Origin: Pseudomonadota bacterium
Lineage (GTDB): Bacteria; Desulfobacterota; Desulfobulbia; Desulfobulbales; Desulfobulbaceae
Assembly: GCA_009778235.1 (NCBI GenBank)
Contig: WRKE01000257.1
Coordinates: 1 to 9,446, forward strand
Length of the DNA stretch: 9,446 nucleotides
Reading direction: 5' to 3'
Part shown: one piece after another, positions 1 through 6,637 of the stretch
Numbering within the stretch: the first letter of the stretch is position 1
Layout: every line of letters begins with the position of its first letter
The notes under the pieces: model-generated
What the model was told of the DNA's origin: nothing
The model's database searches: none
Seen by the model: the letters and a program-made list of their open reading frames with translations, nothing else
Translations under genes and position numbers: made by a program

Positions 1-242
1 CGTTTGATGGTCTGGTTGGCGAACACGTCGAGCTTCTGCACGTTCTCGCCCTGGACGTTGGTCCGGCCCGACTGACCCAAGATATCGGCCAGACCGGCCA
101 TGTTGACCTCGGCGCTGATGATCTTGCCAGCCACCACCAGATCGTTGAGCAACCCGGTCAATTCGCCGGTCGCCCCCGGGTGAAGCAACTGATCGTCCAT
201 GATCTGCCGGCTGACGGTGATTCCCTTTCTCTTGACAAGCAT
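1..242 (-). CDS. fbp: Fructose-1,6-bisphosphatase class I, N-terminal part
   Basis: Hydrolyses fructose 1,6-bisphosphate to fructose 6-phosphate and phosphate, the committed cytoplasmic step of gluconeogenesis. About 80 N-terminal codons are present; the gene continues past the left edge. The translation contains the block TGELTGLLNDL followed by AGKIIS, EVNMAGLADILG, TNVQGE and KLDVFAN. This is the order and wording of the N-terminus of class I FBPases such as E. coli Fbp (ATGELTALL, AKIIHRDINKAGLVDILG, ENVQGE, QKLDLFAN). The metal-binding and catalytic centre lies further in and is not visible. The start is an ATG at 242 with a strong AGGAGG a few bases upstream on the minus strand. The gene follows pepA by 57 nt on the same strand, so co-transcription is likely but not shown. 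Confidence 0.93.
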   Translation of the reverse strand, partial: MLVKRKGITVSRQIMDDQLLHPGATGELTGLLNDLVVAGKIISAEVNMAGLADILGQSGRTNVQGENVQKLDVFANQTIK

Positions 243-259
243 GCTGTCCTCCTTGGCTG

Positions 260-290
260 TTTTTGGCCGGAGATAGATCTCGACCAAAAA
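260..290 (-). other. Intercistronic hairpin between pepA and fbp
   Basis: In the 57 nt between the pepA stop and the fbp start, arms 260-268 and 282-290 pair (the T5-GG / CC-A5 core plus a G-C and a G-T pair). They continue into GAGA (270-273) / TCTC (278-281) around a 4-nt loop, with one bulged base at 269. On the minus strand it ends about 5 nt before the fbp ribosome-binding region and has no downstream T run, so it is not a normal terminator for pepA. On the plus strand it is followed by a six-T run (293-298), so it could stop antisense transcription. An mRNA stability or processing role is inference only. Confidence 0.35.
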
Positions 291-299
291 ACTTTTTTA

Positions 300-1856
300 T
301 CAATTCTTGTCAGCGGACTGGATTGGCCGCCATTGGCGCAGACAATCGACCAAGGTACGCGCTCCGATGCCCGAAGGCCCCTTGGGAATATACGACTTTT
401 CAGTAAAATTCCAAGCTGTTCCAGCGATGTCGAGATGCACCCAAGGGGTCTCTCCGACAAACTCCTGAAGATAGCAGGCGGCGGTGATGGTGCTGCCGCT
501 GCGGTCGCTGCCGGCGTTTTTGAGGTCAGCGATCTTTGAGTCAATCTGCTTGCGGTATTCGCACCCCAACGGCAGCCGCCACAGGGGCTCGCCGACCCGG
601 GCCCCGGCCTCGATCAACTGGTTGGCCCACTGGTCGTTGTTGCCGAGCAGGCCGGTATAATGATGCCCCAGACCAATGATCACCGCGCCGGTCAAGGTGG
701 CCACATCGATCACTGCCTGCGGCTTATAGGTCTCGATGCCGTAGGCCAGGGCATCGGCGAGGATCAGCCGGCCCTCGGCGTCGGTATTGATGATTTCCGA
801 GGTCTTGCCGCCGTAATGGCGGATGATGTCGCCGGGTTTGAGGGCCGCCGAACCGGACAGGTTCTCGGTGGCGGGCACCAGGGCCACCACGTTCATTTCC
901 GCCAGGCCGATTTCGGCAATGGCCCGCATGGCGGCCAGCACTGCCGCACCGCCGCACATGTCGTATTTCATCTCTTCCATGCCGACCGACTGTTTGGCGC
1001 TGATGCCGCCGGCATCAAAGGTCAGCCCCTTGCCCACCAACAGGATGGTCGGATTTTTTTTATTGGTCCGGTATTCAAGGATCACCAGAAACGGCGGCTG
1101 AGCCGAGCCCTGGTTGACGCCGAGGATGCCGCCCATGCGCAGCTTCTGCAGGTTCCCCTTGTCCAGGATCGTGCATTTCAGGCGGCTTTTCTTGCCCAAT
1201 TTCTTGGCGTATTCGGCAAAATCGGCCGGGGTCCAGTTGTTGCCGGGCTGGTTGGCCATGTCGCGGGCAGCGCAGGTGGCCGAAGCCAGAATCCATCCCA
1301 GTTCCAAGCCCTTGTGGACCGCGCTGGCGGCCAGGCCGCCGTCGTGGAGCAGAAAACGCTCCACCTGGACCGCCGGGGCATCCTCCTTGGGCTGCTTGTA
1401 CAGATCAAAGCGATAGCTGCCAAGCATGAGCCCCTCGCTCAGGCATTGGGCGATCTCGACCGCATCGAGCAAATACTTTTTGGGCAAAACGACCAAAACC
1501 TCTTTGGCCTTCACCGCGCCGGCCTGTTTGGCAATGGTGCCGCCGGCCAGACGGAGTCGTTCCCTGCGGCCGTTGATCGCGTCATCCTGCTTGCCCAAGC
1601 CGACGAACAGTACCCGTTTGGCCGCCACGTTCCGGGCAGCCTCCATGCTGATCAACTCGGGGTACAATAAAAAGATCTGGTCCTCTTCTCCTTTGAAATC
1701 ACCGGTTTCCCGCACCTGTGCCAAAAGCCGGTTAATGACCAGGTCAGACTCGGTGGCCTGAGAGATCCCCTCCTCCACCAGATAAACCAGCAGACCACCG
1801 GCGAAGGTGGATGGTTCCTGGTCGAACAACTCAATGGTCACGGTCTGATCAGGCAC
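300..1856 (-). CDS. pepA: Leucyl aminopeptidase (cytosol aminopeptidase, peptidase M17)
   Basis: Two-metal aminopeptidase that removes N-terminal residues from peptides in the cytoplasm; the family usually works as a hexamer, and some members also bind DNA. The protein is 518 aa, normal for the family. A divergent N-terminal domain (about 1-180) precedes the catalytic domain (about 185-510). Visible M17 active-site residues are K276 and D281 in GKGLTFDAGG, K288, D299 in KYDM, and D359, E361 and R363 in the signature NTDAEGRL. These align in order and spacing with E. coli PepA K270, D275, K282, D293, D352, E354 and R356, so the enzyme should be active. The start is a GTG at 1856 with AGGAGG about 10 nt upstream. 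fbp lies 57 nt downstream on the same strand, and the CNNM gene diverges upstream. Confidence 0.97.
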   Translation of the reverse strand: MPDQTVTIELFDQEPSTFAGGLLVYLVEEGISQATESDLVINRLLAQVRETGDFKGEEDQIFLLYPELISMEAARNVAAKRVLFVGLGKQDDAINGRRERLRLAGGTIAKQAGAVKAKEVLVVLPKKYLLDAVEIAQCLSEGLMLGSYRFDLYKQPKEDAPAVQVERFLLHDGGLAASAVHKGLELGWILASATCAARDMANQPGNNWTPADFAEYAKKLGKKSRLKCTILDKGNLQKLRMGGILGVNQGSAQPPFLVILEYRTNKKNPTILLVGKGLTFDAGGISAKQSVGMEEMKYDMCGGAAVLAAMRAIAEIGLAEMNVVALVPATENLSGSAALKPGDIIRHYGGKTSEIINTDAEGRLILADALAYGIETYKPQAVIDVATLTGAVIIGLGHHYTGLLGNNDQWANQLIEAGARVGEPLWRLPLGCEYRKQIDSKIADLKNAGSDRSGSTITAACYLQEFVGETPWVHLDIAGTAWNFTEKSYIPKGPSGIGARTLVDCLRQWRPIQSADKN

Positions 1857-1892
1857 TGAACAGGTTCCTCCTCGGACAGATGGCGGAATACT

Positions 1893-1921
1893 TTGAAAAG
1901 CAACGATAACTGATTTAATGT
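1893..1921 (+). promoter_or_regulatory. Candidate promoter for the CNNM-CBS gene
   Basis: TTGAAA (1893-1898, five of six consensus positions) is followed after 17 nt by TAATGT (1916-1921, three of six). This would give a leader of about 90 nt before the GTG at 2019. It sits in the divergent spacer with pepA and is the best plus-strand pair I could find there, but the -10 is weak. Confidence 0.27.
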
Positions 1922-1927
1922 AAATTT

Positions 1928-1963
1928 TTCATACACTAAACTTGACCCAACCTCAATCGGCAA
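1928..1963 (-). promoter_or_regulatory. Candidate sigma-70-type promoter for pepA
   Basis: Two overlapping -35/-10 pairs can be read on the minus strand, each with a 17-nt spacer. One is TTGCCG (1958-1963) with TTTAGT (1935-1940); the other is TTGAGG (1951-1956) with TATGAA (1928-1933). Each hexamer matches the consensus at four of six positions. The region is A/T-rich and lies between divergent genes, where a promoter is expected. Only one pair, or neither, may be used. Confidence 0.35.
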
Positions 1964-2018
1964 AACTGGCGGTTGCCTAATTTATCCACAATTATACCTT
2001 AATTTCGGGAGGTTATCC

Positions 2019-3053
2019 GTGCTGCTCGTTTTCATTCTTGCCGTGAGTGTTGCCCTGCTGATTTCCACCACCTGTTCGTTGTTTGAGGCAGCTCTCTTAT
2101 CCCTGTCGGTGGCGCAAGTCGAACTGATGACCGAAACCCATCCCCACCAAGCCGCGAACATGAAAAAGCTCAAGGACAATATTGAACAGCCGATTACCGC
2201 CATCCTCACCCTCAACACCGTGGCGCAGACTATCGGCGCCACGGTGGCCGGCGCGGAGGCGGCCGTCCTGTTCGGCCGGGATGGCCTTATCTGGTTCTCT
2301 CTGATCTTCACCCTGGCCATTTTGTTGTTTACCGAGGTGGTACCCAAGACCATCGGCGTCACCTTTGCCCGGCAGTTGGCCCCCCACATCGTCGGCCCCC
2401 TGCGCTTCATGATCATGGTCCTGCTACCGCTGATCTGGCTGGCGCAGCAAATGACCCGCTTGGTGCCCAACAGCCACACGCCCCAGCAACTATCGGCGGA
2501 AGAACTCAAGATCATCGCCAGTCTGAGCCGCAAATCCGGAGGGATCGAGGCTGACCAGGAAAAGGTGATCGCCAACATCCTCCAGTTGGGTGAAAAAACC
2601 GTCCGCCAGGTCATGACCCCGCGCACCGTCACCTTTTCCACCTCTCAATCGCTGACGATCGAGGAGGCGGCCCGCATGGAGGGCAAATGGCGGATGCACA
2701 GCCGGGTGCCGGTTTACGATGGTGAGCCCGATAACGTGGTGGGGATCGTGCTCAGCCAGGACGTGCTCATGGCGGCGGCGGTCGGCCAGGACACTCTCAA
2801 GCTCTCGCAAATCATGCGGCCAGTCCATTTCGTGCCGGAAACCGCGCCGTTAGACCGCATCTTCGTTGACTTCTTCGAACGATACCAGCACCTGTTCGTG
2901 GTGGTCGACGAATACGGCAGCGTCACCGGGGTGATCAGCATGGAAGATATCCTGGAAGAGATTATCGGCCGGGAGATTGTCGACGAATCCGACAAGGCCC
3001 GCAACATGCGGGAATTAGCCATGATCAGGAGCAAGAAACTCCATACCATCTGA
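2019..3053 (+). CDS. CNNM/DUF21 membrane protein with CBS pair (hemolysin-like family)
   Basis: Integral inner-membrane protein of the CNNM/CorB group, members of which take part in Mg2+ or other divalent cation transport; the old label 'hemolysin' is not functional evidence. The protein is 344 aa. An N-terminal DUF21/CNNM domain (about 1-180) has hydrophobic segments near 3-30, 65-82, 90-105 and 122-142, and the family-like FEAALLSL and TEVVPKTIG. A CBS pair follows (about 195-255 and 263-320), ending in the typical GSVTGVISMEDILEEIIG. CBS pairs in this family bind adenine nucleotides such as ATP. The C-terminal CorC_HlyC domain of longer relatives is absent, since the protein ends about 25 residues after the second CBS. 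The start is GTG, chosen because GGGAGG (2007-2012) lies 6 nt upstream. The substrate cannot be read from sequence. Confidence 0.9.
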   Translation: MLLVFILAVSVALLISTTCSLFEAALLSLSVAQVELMTETHPHQAANMKKLKDNIEQPITAILTLNTVAQTIGATVAGAEAAVLFGRDGLIWFSLIFTLAILLFTEVVPKTIGVTFARQLAPHIVGPLRFMIMVLLPLIWLAQQMTRLVPNSHTPQQLSAEELKIIASLSRKSGGIEADQEKVIANILQLGEKTVRQVMTPRTVTFSTSQSLTIEEAARMEGKWRMHSRVPVYDGEPDNVVGIVLSQDVLMAAAVGQDTLKLSQIMRPVHFVPETAPLDRIFVDFFERYQHLFVVVDEYGSVTGVISMEDILEEIIGREIVDESDKARNMRELAMIRSKKLHTI

Positions 3054-3286
3054 ACGTTTCGACCAAGAAGGACGCTTTATTGTTGTGCGGAACTGGCAGG
3101 CAGCGCCATTTCATGGTAGGGTAGCGGCCCAGCGTTGCTCATGTTGCCGGCAAATTCCGGCACGAAGCGTGTAACAAAGCGCCCATCCCTACCCGGATGG
3201 CCGGCATAGGTTAGTACCCAGGCAATTGCACCGAACAACCCTGTATCTCCCGATCGTCTTCTCGTTCATCTCCAGGGGAAGATTCA
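3054..3286 (+). other. Spacer with two small hairpins before the SH3-anchor gene
   Basis: This 233-nt gap holds no credible gene. It contains two perfect 6-bp stems with 6-nt loops: TGCCGG/CCGGCA (3145-3150 with 3157-3162) and CCATCC/GGATGG (3183-3188 with 3195-3200). Neither is followed by a T run, so neither is a clear terminator for the CNNM gene. I see no convincing promoter pair, although the downstream gene probably needs one here. Confidence 0.3.
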
Positions 3287-3967
3287 ATGAAAAGTCCCTT
3301 GTTTTCCATATGCCGTTGGCCGGTGGCAGCACTGCTCACCCTGCTGCTCATCGGCTGGATTGCCGTACCGGTCCATGCGGAGATTTTGTATATCAAGCCG
3401 AGCCTGGAAGTGCTCATGCGCAAGAGCCCCGGCGACGACGCCAGGATTGTCGCCACAGTTCCCATGGGCACCGCCGTGCAGTTGATCCAGGGAGGCAAGG
3501 AATGGGCCCGGGTGCGGATGCAGGACGGGACCGAAGGCTGGGTGCGCAGCCGATTCCTCGGCAGTTCGCCGCTGATCCCGGTGGCCAGCATCAAACCGGG
3601 ACTGGGACCGGACGGGACCGTGACCGATCCCATGGGACGGTTTCGAGACATTGCTGCAGACAACGAACGCATGCGCAAGGAATTGGCGGCCTGCACCACC
3701 GATCGCAGCACCCTGGCCGACAAATACCAGGCCCTGGTCGCCGACCCGGCCAGCGGCATCCACGCCAAAAACAATTTGAGCGAGGCGCAGAGACAGGTCG
3801 AGGATCTGCGTCAGCAGTTGACCGAGGCCCAGATCGAGTGCACGGTGCTGAAAAAAAACCGCTCGATCAGCTGGTTCTTCACCGGCGCCCTGGTCCTGCT
3901 GCTGGGCTGGATGATCGGCCGCCTCAGCGCCAACGGTCGGAAGAAAAAGCCCTCCCTGCTGACCTAA
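3287..3967 (+). CDS. SH3-and-anchor envelope protein (YgiM/TIGR04211-like)
   Basis: Probable envelope protein with bacterial SH3 fold, coiled coil and C-terminal membrane anchor, the architecture of the TIGR04211 family that includes E. coli YgiM. The precise role of the family is not settled. The 226-aa protein has a signal peptide (about 1-31: basic start, hydrophobic core, cleavage after VHA), then an SH3b domain (about 35-93) with LEVLMRKSPGDDARIV, GTAVQLI and the closing GTEGWVRSRFL. A heptad-rich helix (about 118-190) follows, then one membrane segment (about 194-211) and a short basic tail (GRKKK). This predicts a periplasmic SH3 domain held on a stalk at the inner membrane. The ATG at 3287 has AGGGGAA 6 nt upstream. 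The gene converges on htrA, with only 18 nt between stop codons and no terminator between them. Confidence 0.88.
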   Translation: MKSPLFSICRWPVAALLTLLLIGWIAVPVHAEILYIKPSLEVLMRKSPGDDARIVATVPMGTAVQLIQGGKEWARVRMQDGTEGWVRSRFLGSSPLIPVASIKPGLGPDGTVTDPMGRFRDIAADNERMRKELAACTTDRSTLADKYQALVADPASGIHAKNNLSEAQRQVEDLRQQLTEAQIECTVLKKNRSISWFFTGALVLLLGWMIGRLSANGRKKKPSLLT

Positions 3968-3985
3968 CAGAACAACGCCGCGGTC

Positions 3986-5071
3986 TTAGTTCATCGCCTC
4001 AAGCACCACCTTGACCTCGACCTCGGTCGAATCGCGCCTTAAGCTCAGGGTGACACTCTGGCCCACCTCGTACTGATCCAGCTCGTCACGCAGCTCCTCG
4101 TCATCCCTGACTGGTTTGCCGTTGACCGCCAGGATAACGTCGCCCAGCACCAGCCCGTCCCACACCTGGGAAGCGCCCCGCAACCCCGCTTTTTCCGCGG
4201 TCGATCCGGGGAGCACCTTGAGGATCATGGGGCCCGAAAGCCGCAGCTCCGAAGTCAGCCTTTGGTTAGCCAGTCCAATACCCAGACCGGGCCGGATGCG
4301 TTTGCCCTTGGCAATAATCTGCGGCACCACCCGGTTGACCTCGCCCACCGGTACCGCGAAGCCGATGCCCGAACTGCCCCCTGACGGGCTATAAATGGCG
4401 GTATTGACTCCGATCAGCCGACCAGCGCTGTCCAGCAGCGGCCCGCCGGAATTGCCCGGATTGATGGCCGCATCGGTTTGGATGACATCGTGGATGGTCC
4501 GACCAGTGGCCGCGGTGATCTCCCGGCCAAGCGCGCTGACAATGCCGGTGGTCAGGGTCTGGTCCAGACCGAAGGGATTGCCGATGGCAAAGACCTTCTG
4601 GCCCACCAGCAGATTCTTGGATTCGCCGATGGCAATAGGCCGCAGCTTGTCGGTCGGGGCGCTGATCTGCACCACCGCCAGGTCGCGGTCCGGCGCCGCC
4701 CCCACCAGTACCGCCTTCCAGGTGGAATGATCGGCCAGGGTCACTTCCAGCCGGCCGGCATCGGAAATGACGTGGTAGTTGGTCACGATCCTCCCCTGAT
4801 TATCCCAGATGAAGCCCGAGCCCGTTCCCTGGGGCATCTCGTAGACATTGAGGTTGAAGAGGTTGCGGCGGACCGCGATGCTGGTGATGTACACCACCGA
4901 GGGTGCAGCGTTGCGAAAGATCTCGATGGTGTTCTTCTCGTCGGAGGCCAGATCGCCCCTGGCCTCGACCGGCCGGGACATAGCCCGGGGATCGTGCAGC
5001 GGCGGCTGAAAGGTCTGAAGCAACAGCCAGCCAATCGCGCCGGCAATCAGAACAATATAGACTGCCTTCAT
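3986..5071 (-). CDS. htrA: HtrA/DegS-like serine protease, membrane-anchored, one PDZ domain
   Basis: Trypsin-like S1C protease of the HtrA (DegP/DegQ/DegS) family, expected in the periplasm for protein quality control or stress signalling. The 361-aa protein starts with an uncleaved-looking hydrophobic anchor (about 2-20) and a proline-rich linker. The protease domain (about 48-245) shows the full triad: H100 in TNYHVI, D130 in DRDLAVV and S208 in the signature GNSGGPLL. A single PDZ domain follows (about 260-350; GIGLANQRL, AEKAGLRG, GDVILAVNGKPV). One anchor plus one PDZ, and a length close to the 355 aa of E. coli DegS, favour a DegS-like architecture, but a sigma-E-type pathway is not shown here. 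The start is ATG with a G-rich Shine-Dalgarno-like run just upstream. It lies 57 nt downstream of corA and is probably in the same transcript. Confidence 0.95.
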   Translation of the reverse strand: MKAVYIVLIAGAIGWLLLQTFQPPLHDPRAMSRPVEARGDLASDEKNTIEIFRNAAPSVVYITSIAVRRNLFNLNVYEMPQGTGSGFIWDNQGRIVTNYHVISDAGRLEVTLADHSTWKAVLVGAAPDRDLAVVQISAPTDKLRPIAIGESKNLLVGQKVFAIGNPFGLDQTLTTGIVSALGREITAATGRTIHDVIQTDAAINPGNSGGPLLDSAGRLIGVNTAIYSPSGGSSGIGFAVPVGEVNRVVPQIIAKGKRIRPGLGIGLANQRLTSELRLSGPMILKVLPGSTAEKAGLRGASQVWDGLVLGDVILAVNGKPVRDDEELRDELDQYEVGQSVTLSLRRDSTEVEVKVVLEAMN

Positions 5072-5128
5072 CTGGTTCCCCCCGAAAACGGTGCGGACGA
5101 AAAGGTGGCGCTCAGTGACGTCAGGATA

Positions 5129-6061
5129 TCAGAGCCATCTTTTCCGGCGGAAAAACACCAGGGTGATGACCGAGGACAGGACCATCGCCAGCACAGCCAA
5201 GGGATAGCCCCAACTCAGGTCCAGCTCGGGCATATGCTTGAAGTTCATGCCATAGGAGCTGGCAATGAGGGTGGGCGGCATGAAGATCACGGTGGCAACG
5301 GTGAAAATTTTGATCACCCGGTTCTGCTCCATGTCGACCAGTCCGAGGAAGGTATTCTGGAGAAATTCGAGCCGCTCGAAATTAAATGAGGTGTGGTCCA
5401 GCAGCGAGCCCACATCCTTGATCATAACCCGCATGTTCTCGTGGTCTTCCTTGGGAAACATCCTGCTCTTGAGCAATGAGGAGATGATACGCTGTTTCTC
5501 CACGATATTCTCGCGAATGGCAATGGTCGATTCCTGCAAGGCGGTGATCTTGAGCAACAGGTCGCGGTCCGGGTCCTTGTTGCCGATCATCTGTTTGCTG
5601 ATCTCGGAAATCCGGTCGGTGATGGTTTCGATCAGGTCAGCATCGGAGTCGATCCGGGTCTCTAAGATGGCGAGGAAGATGTCCTCACCATCCACCGGCT
5701 TGATCGCCCGCAGCTTGCGGTAGGTCTCGGTGAACGCGCGGAATTCGAGGGAACGCTGGGTGAACAGGATCTTGTCCTTGAGGATGAACGAGACCGGCAC
5801 ATTGCTGAAGGTATTGTTTTCGGGAACCAGGAAATTGAGGTTGATGCCGATCTCCTCCTCGGTCTCGGCGTATTTCGAACTGGACTCGATCTCCTCGCTC
5901 TCCTGCTTGGTGAAGAGTTCCACCCGAAAATCATGCTCCACCTGCCGGGTTTCTTCCTCGGTGGGATTGATCAGATCGATCCAGAAGATGTTGGGAGTGA
6001 CGGAACCGTTGCCGCTTTCCATCTTGACCAGAGTGTTTTCTAAATAAAAATAATTGACCAT
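5129..6061 (-). CDS. corA: CorA family magnesium/divalent cation transporter
   Basis: Pentameric inner-membrane channel for Mg2+ (Co2+ and Ni2+ in some members). The protein has a large cytoplasmic domain with a long acidic and helical region (about 1-245), two C-terminal membrane helices (about 251-270 and 286-304) and the family-defining GMN at 271-273, in YGMNFKHMPEL. It ends in a basic cluster, FFRRKRWL, as usual in this family. I chose the ATG at 6061 (310 aa) because MVNYFYLENT resembles CorA N-termini. The frame stays open upstream to a TTG at 6145, but those extra 28 residues look non-coding. No good Shine-Dalgarno precedes the ATG; instead a short CCGG-AATG-CCGG palindrome ends just before it, so the start is less certain than the identity. 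The htrA gene follows by 57 nt. Confidence 0.93.
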   Translation of the reverse strand: MVNYFYLENTLVKMESGNGSVTPNIFWIDLINPTEEETRQVEHDFRVELFTKQESEEIESSSKYAETEEEIGINLNFLVPENNTFSNVPVSFILKDKILFTQRSLEFRAFTETYRKLRAIKPVDGEDIFLAILETRIDSDADLIETITDRISEISKQMIGNKDPDRDLLLKITALQESTIAIRENIVEKQRIISSLLKSRMFPKEDHENMRVMIKDVGSLLDHTSFNFERLEFLQNTFLGLVDMEQNRVIKIFTVATVIFMPPTLIASSYGMNFKHMPELDLSWGYPLAVLAMVLSSVITLVFFRRKRWL

Positions 6062-6103
6062 GCCGGCATTCCGGATCTGATGATGGGGTAAGCTGCGCGC
6101 CCA

Positions 6104-6125
6104 GGGGCCGCCGGTCAACGGCCCC
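6104..6125 (-). promoter_or_regulatory. GC-rich hairpin in the corA leader
   Basis: Perfect 7-bp stem GGGGCCG / CGGCCCC (6104-6110 with 6119-6125) around an 8-nt loop, 42 nt upstream of the corA ATG. On the minus strand no T run follows, so it is not an intrinsic terminator in the corA direction. It may be an mRNA leader structure, but I see no fit to a known Mg2+ riboswitch such as ykoK (M-box) or the mgtA leader. Confidence 0.35.
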
Positions 6126-6265
6126 GCCTTTTCCCTGCAGGACAAGGCTCAGCTTTTCCCGCAGATAAAATGAAATTGTACTGAGCGCCAACTGGAAAAG
6201 TCAATCGGGAAATGAGGCGACAAGGCTTTGCCTCCTGCGGTCCCGGACGGACGGACGCGGACGAT

Positions 6266-6466
6266 CTAGTCGAAGATGCCGGTTTTTTGAGCCAAGGCGC
6301 ACAGGCAGAATCCCACGACCATGGCGACCAAGCCTATCCGGCGCAGGAGATGGGGCGGCATGAGGGCAATCTGGCGCAGCCAGCGCTGCATGGATTCCGG
6401 CGCGGCCACATACGGTACCCCTTCAAGCACGAGCACCAACCCAATAAGTGTTATCAAGAGCTTCAT
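6266..6466 (-). CDS. DUF2065 family small membrane protein (YjeT-like)
   Basis: A 66-aa protein with two hydrophobic helices (about 2-22 and 43-60) joined by a short loop containing PESMQRWLRQIALMPPHLLRRIGL. The pattern MKLLITLIGLVLVLEG, then a P-rich loop with arginines and leucines, then RIGLVAMVVG is characteristic of DUF2065/YjeT, an inner-membrane family of unknown function. I chose the ATG at 6466 because it gives the family's usual N-terminus; the frame is open further upstream (to 6559), but that extension is not hydrophobic or family-like. There is no strong Shine-Dalgarno. It diverges from purM and precedes corA on the same strand by about 200 nt, so it may have its own transcript. 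Confidence 0.82.
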   Translation of the reverse strand: MKLLITLIGLVLVLEGVPYVAAPESMQRWLRQIALMPPHLLRRIGLVAMVVGFCLCALAQKTGIFD

Positions 6467-6517
6467 GGACGCTGCTTTACCAGAAAGCGGCTGGTGGTGC
6501 AACAGACCACAAAGCTG

Positions 6518-6547
6518 TTGACAACGGCCGGTCAAAAAAAGTACCTT
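6518..6547 (+). promoter_or_regulatory. Candidate sigma-70-type promoter for purM
   Basis: A perfect TTGACA -35 hexamer (6518-6523) is followed after 18 nt by TACCTT (6542-6547, three of six -10 positions). Transcription would begin near 6554, giving a leader of about 85 nt before the purM ATG. The perfect -35 is the main support and the -10 is weak. Confidence 0.4.
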
Positions 6548-6637
6548 GCCGTCCAGCACTCAACCTGTAGATATCCTGCGACGGTTGCCGATTCCACGGC
6601 GGATTCGGCGCTGACGGCAGACCCACAACGACTCTCC

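Noticed and set aside
660..1670. 336-codon open frame on the plus strand opposite pepA
   Set aside because: It lies wholly antisense to a strongly supported pepA. Its translation is low-complexity, rich in H, G, A and Q, as GC-rich antisense frames are, and it has no family-like motif.
3226..4014. 262-codon plus-strand frame overlapping the SH3-anchor gene
   Set aside because: It is a shifted frame of the SH3-anchor gene with Arg/Gly/Pro-rich translation, and it runs past that gene into the antisense of htrA.
4478..5389. 303-codon plus-strand frame opposite htrA and corA
   Set aside because: It spans the antisense of two well-supported genes and has the His/Asp/Gly-rich composition of a shadow frame.
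6062..6145. 28-residue N-terminal extension of CorA from TTG at 6145
   Set aside because: The extension has a rare start codon and non-conserved-looking sequence (GPLTGGPWARSL). The internal ATG gives a typical CorA start and length.
6212..6637. Upstream extension of purM giving a 494-aa protein
   Set aside because: The extra 142 residues run antisense through the DUF2065 gene and across the likely purM promoter, while the ATG at 6638 matches the usual PurM N-terminus.
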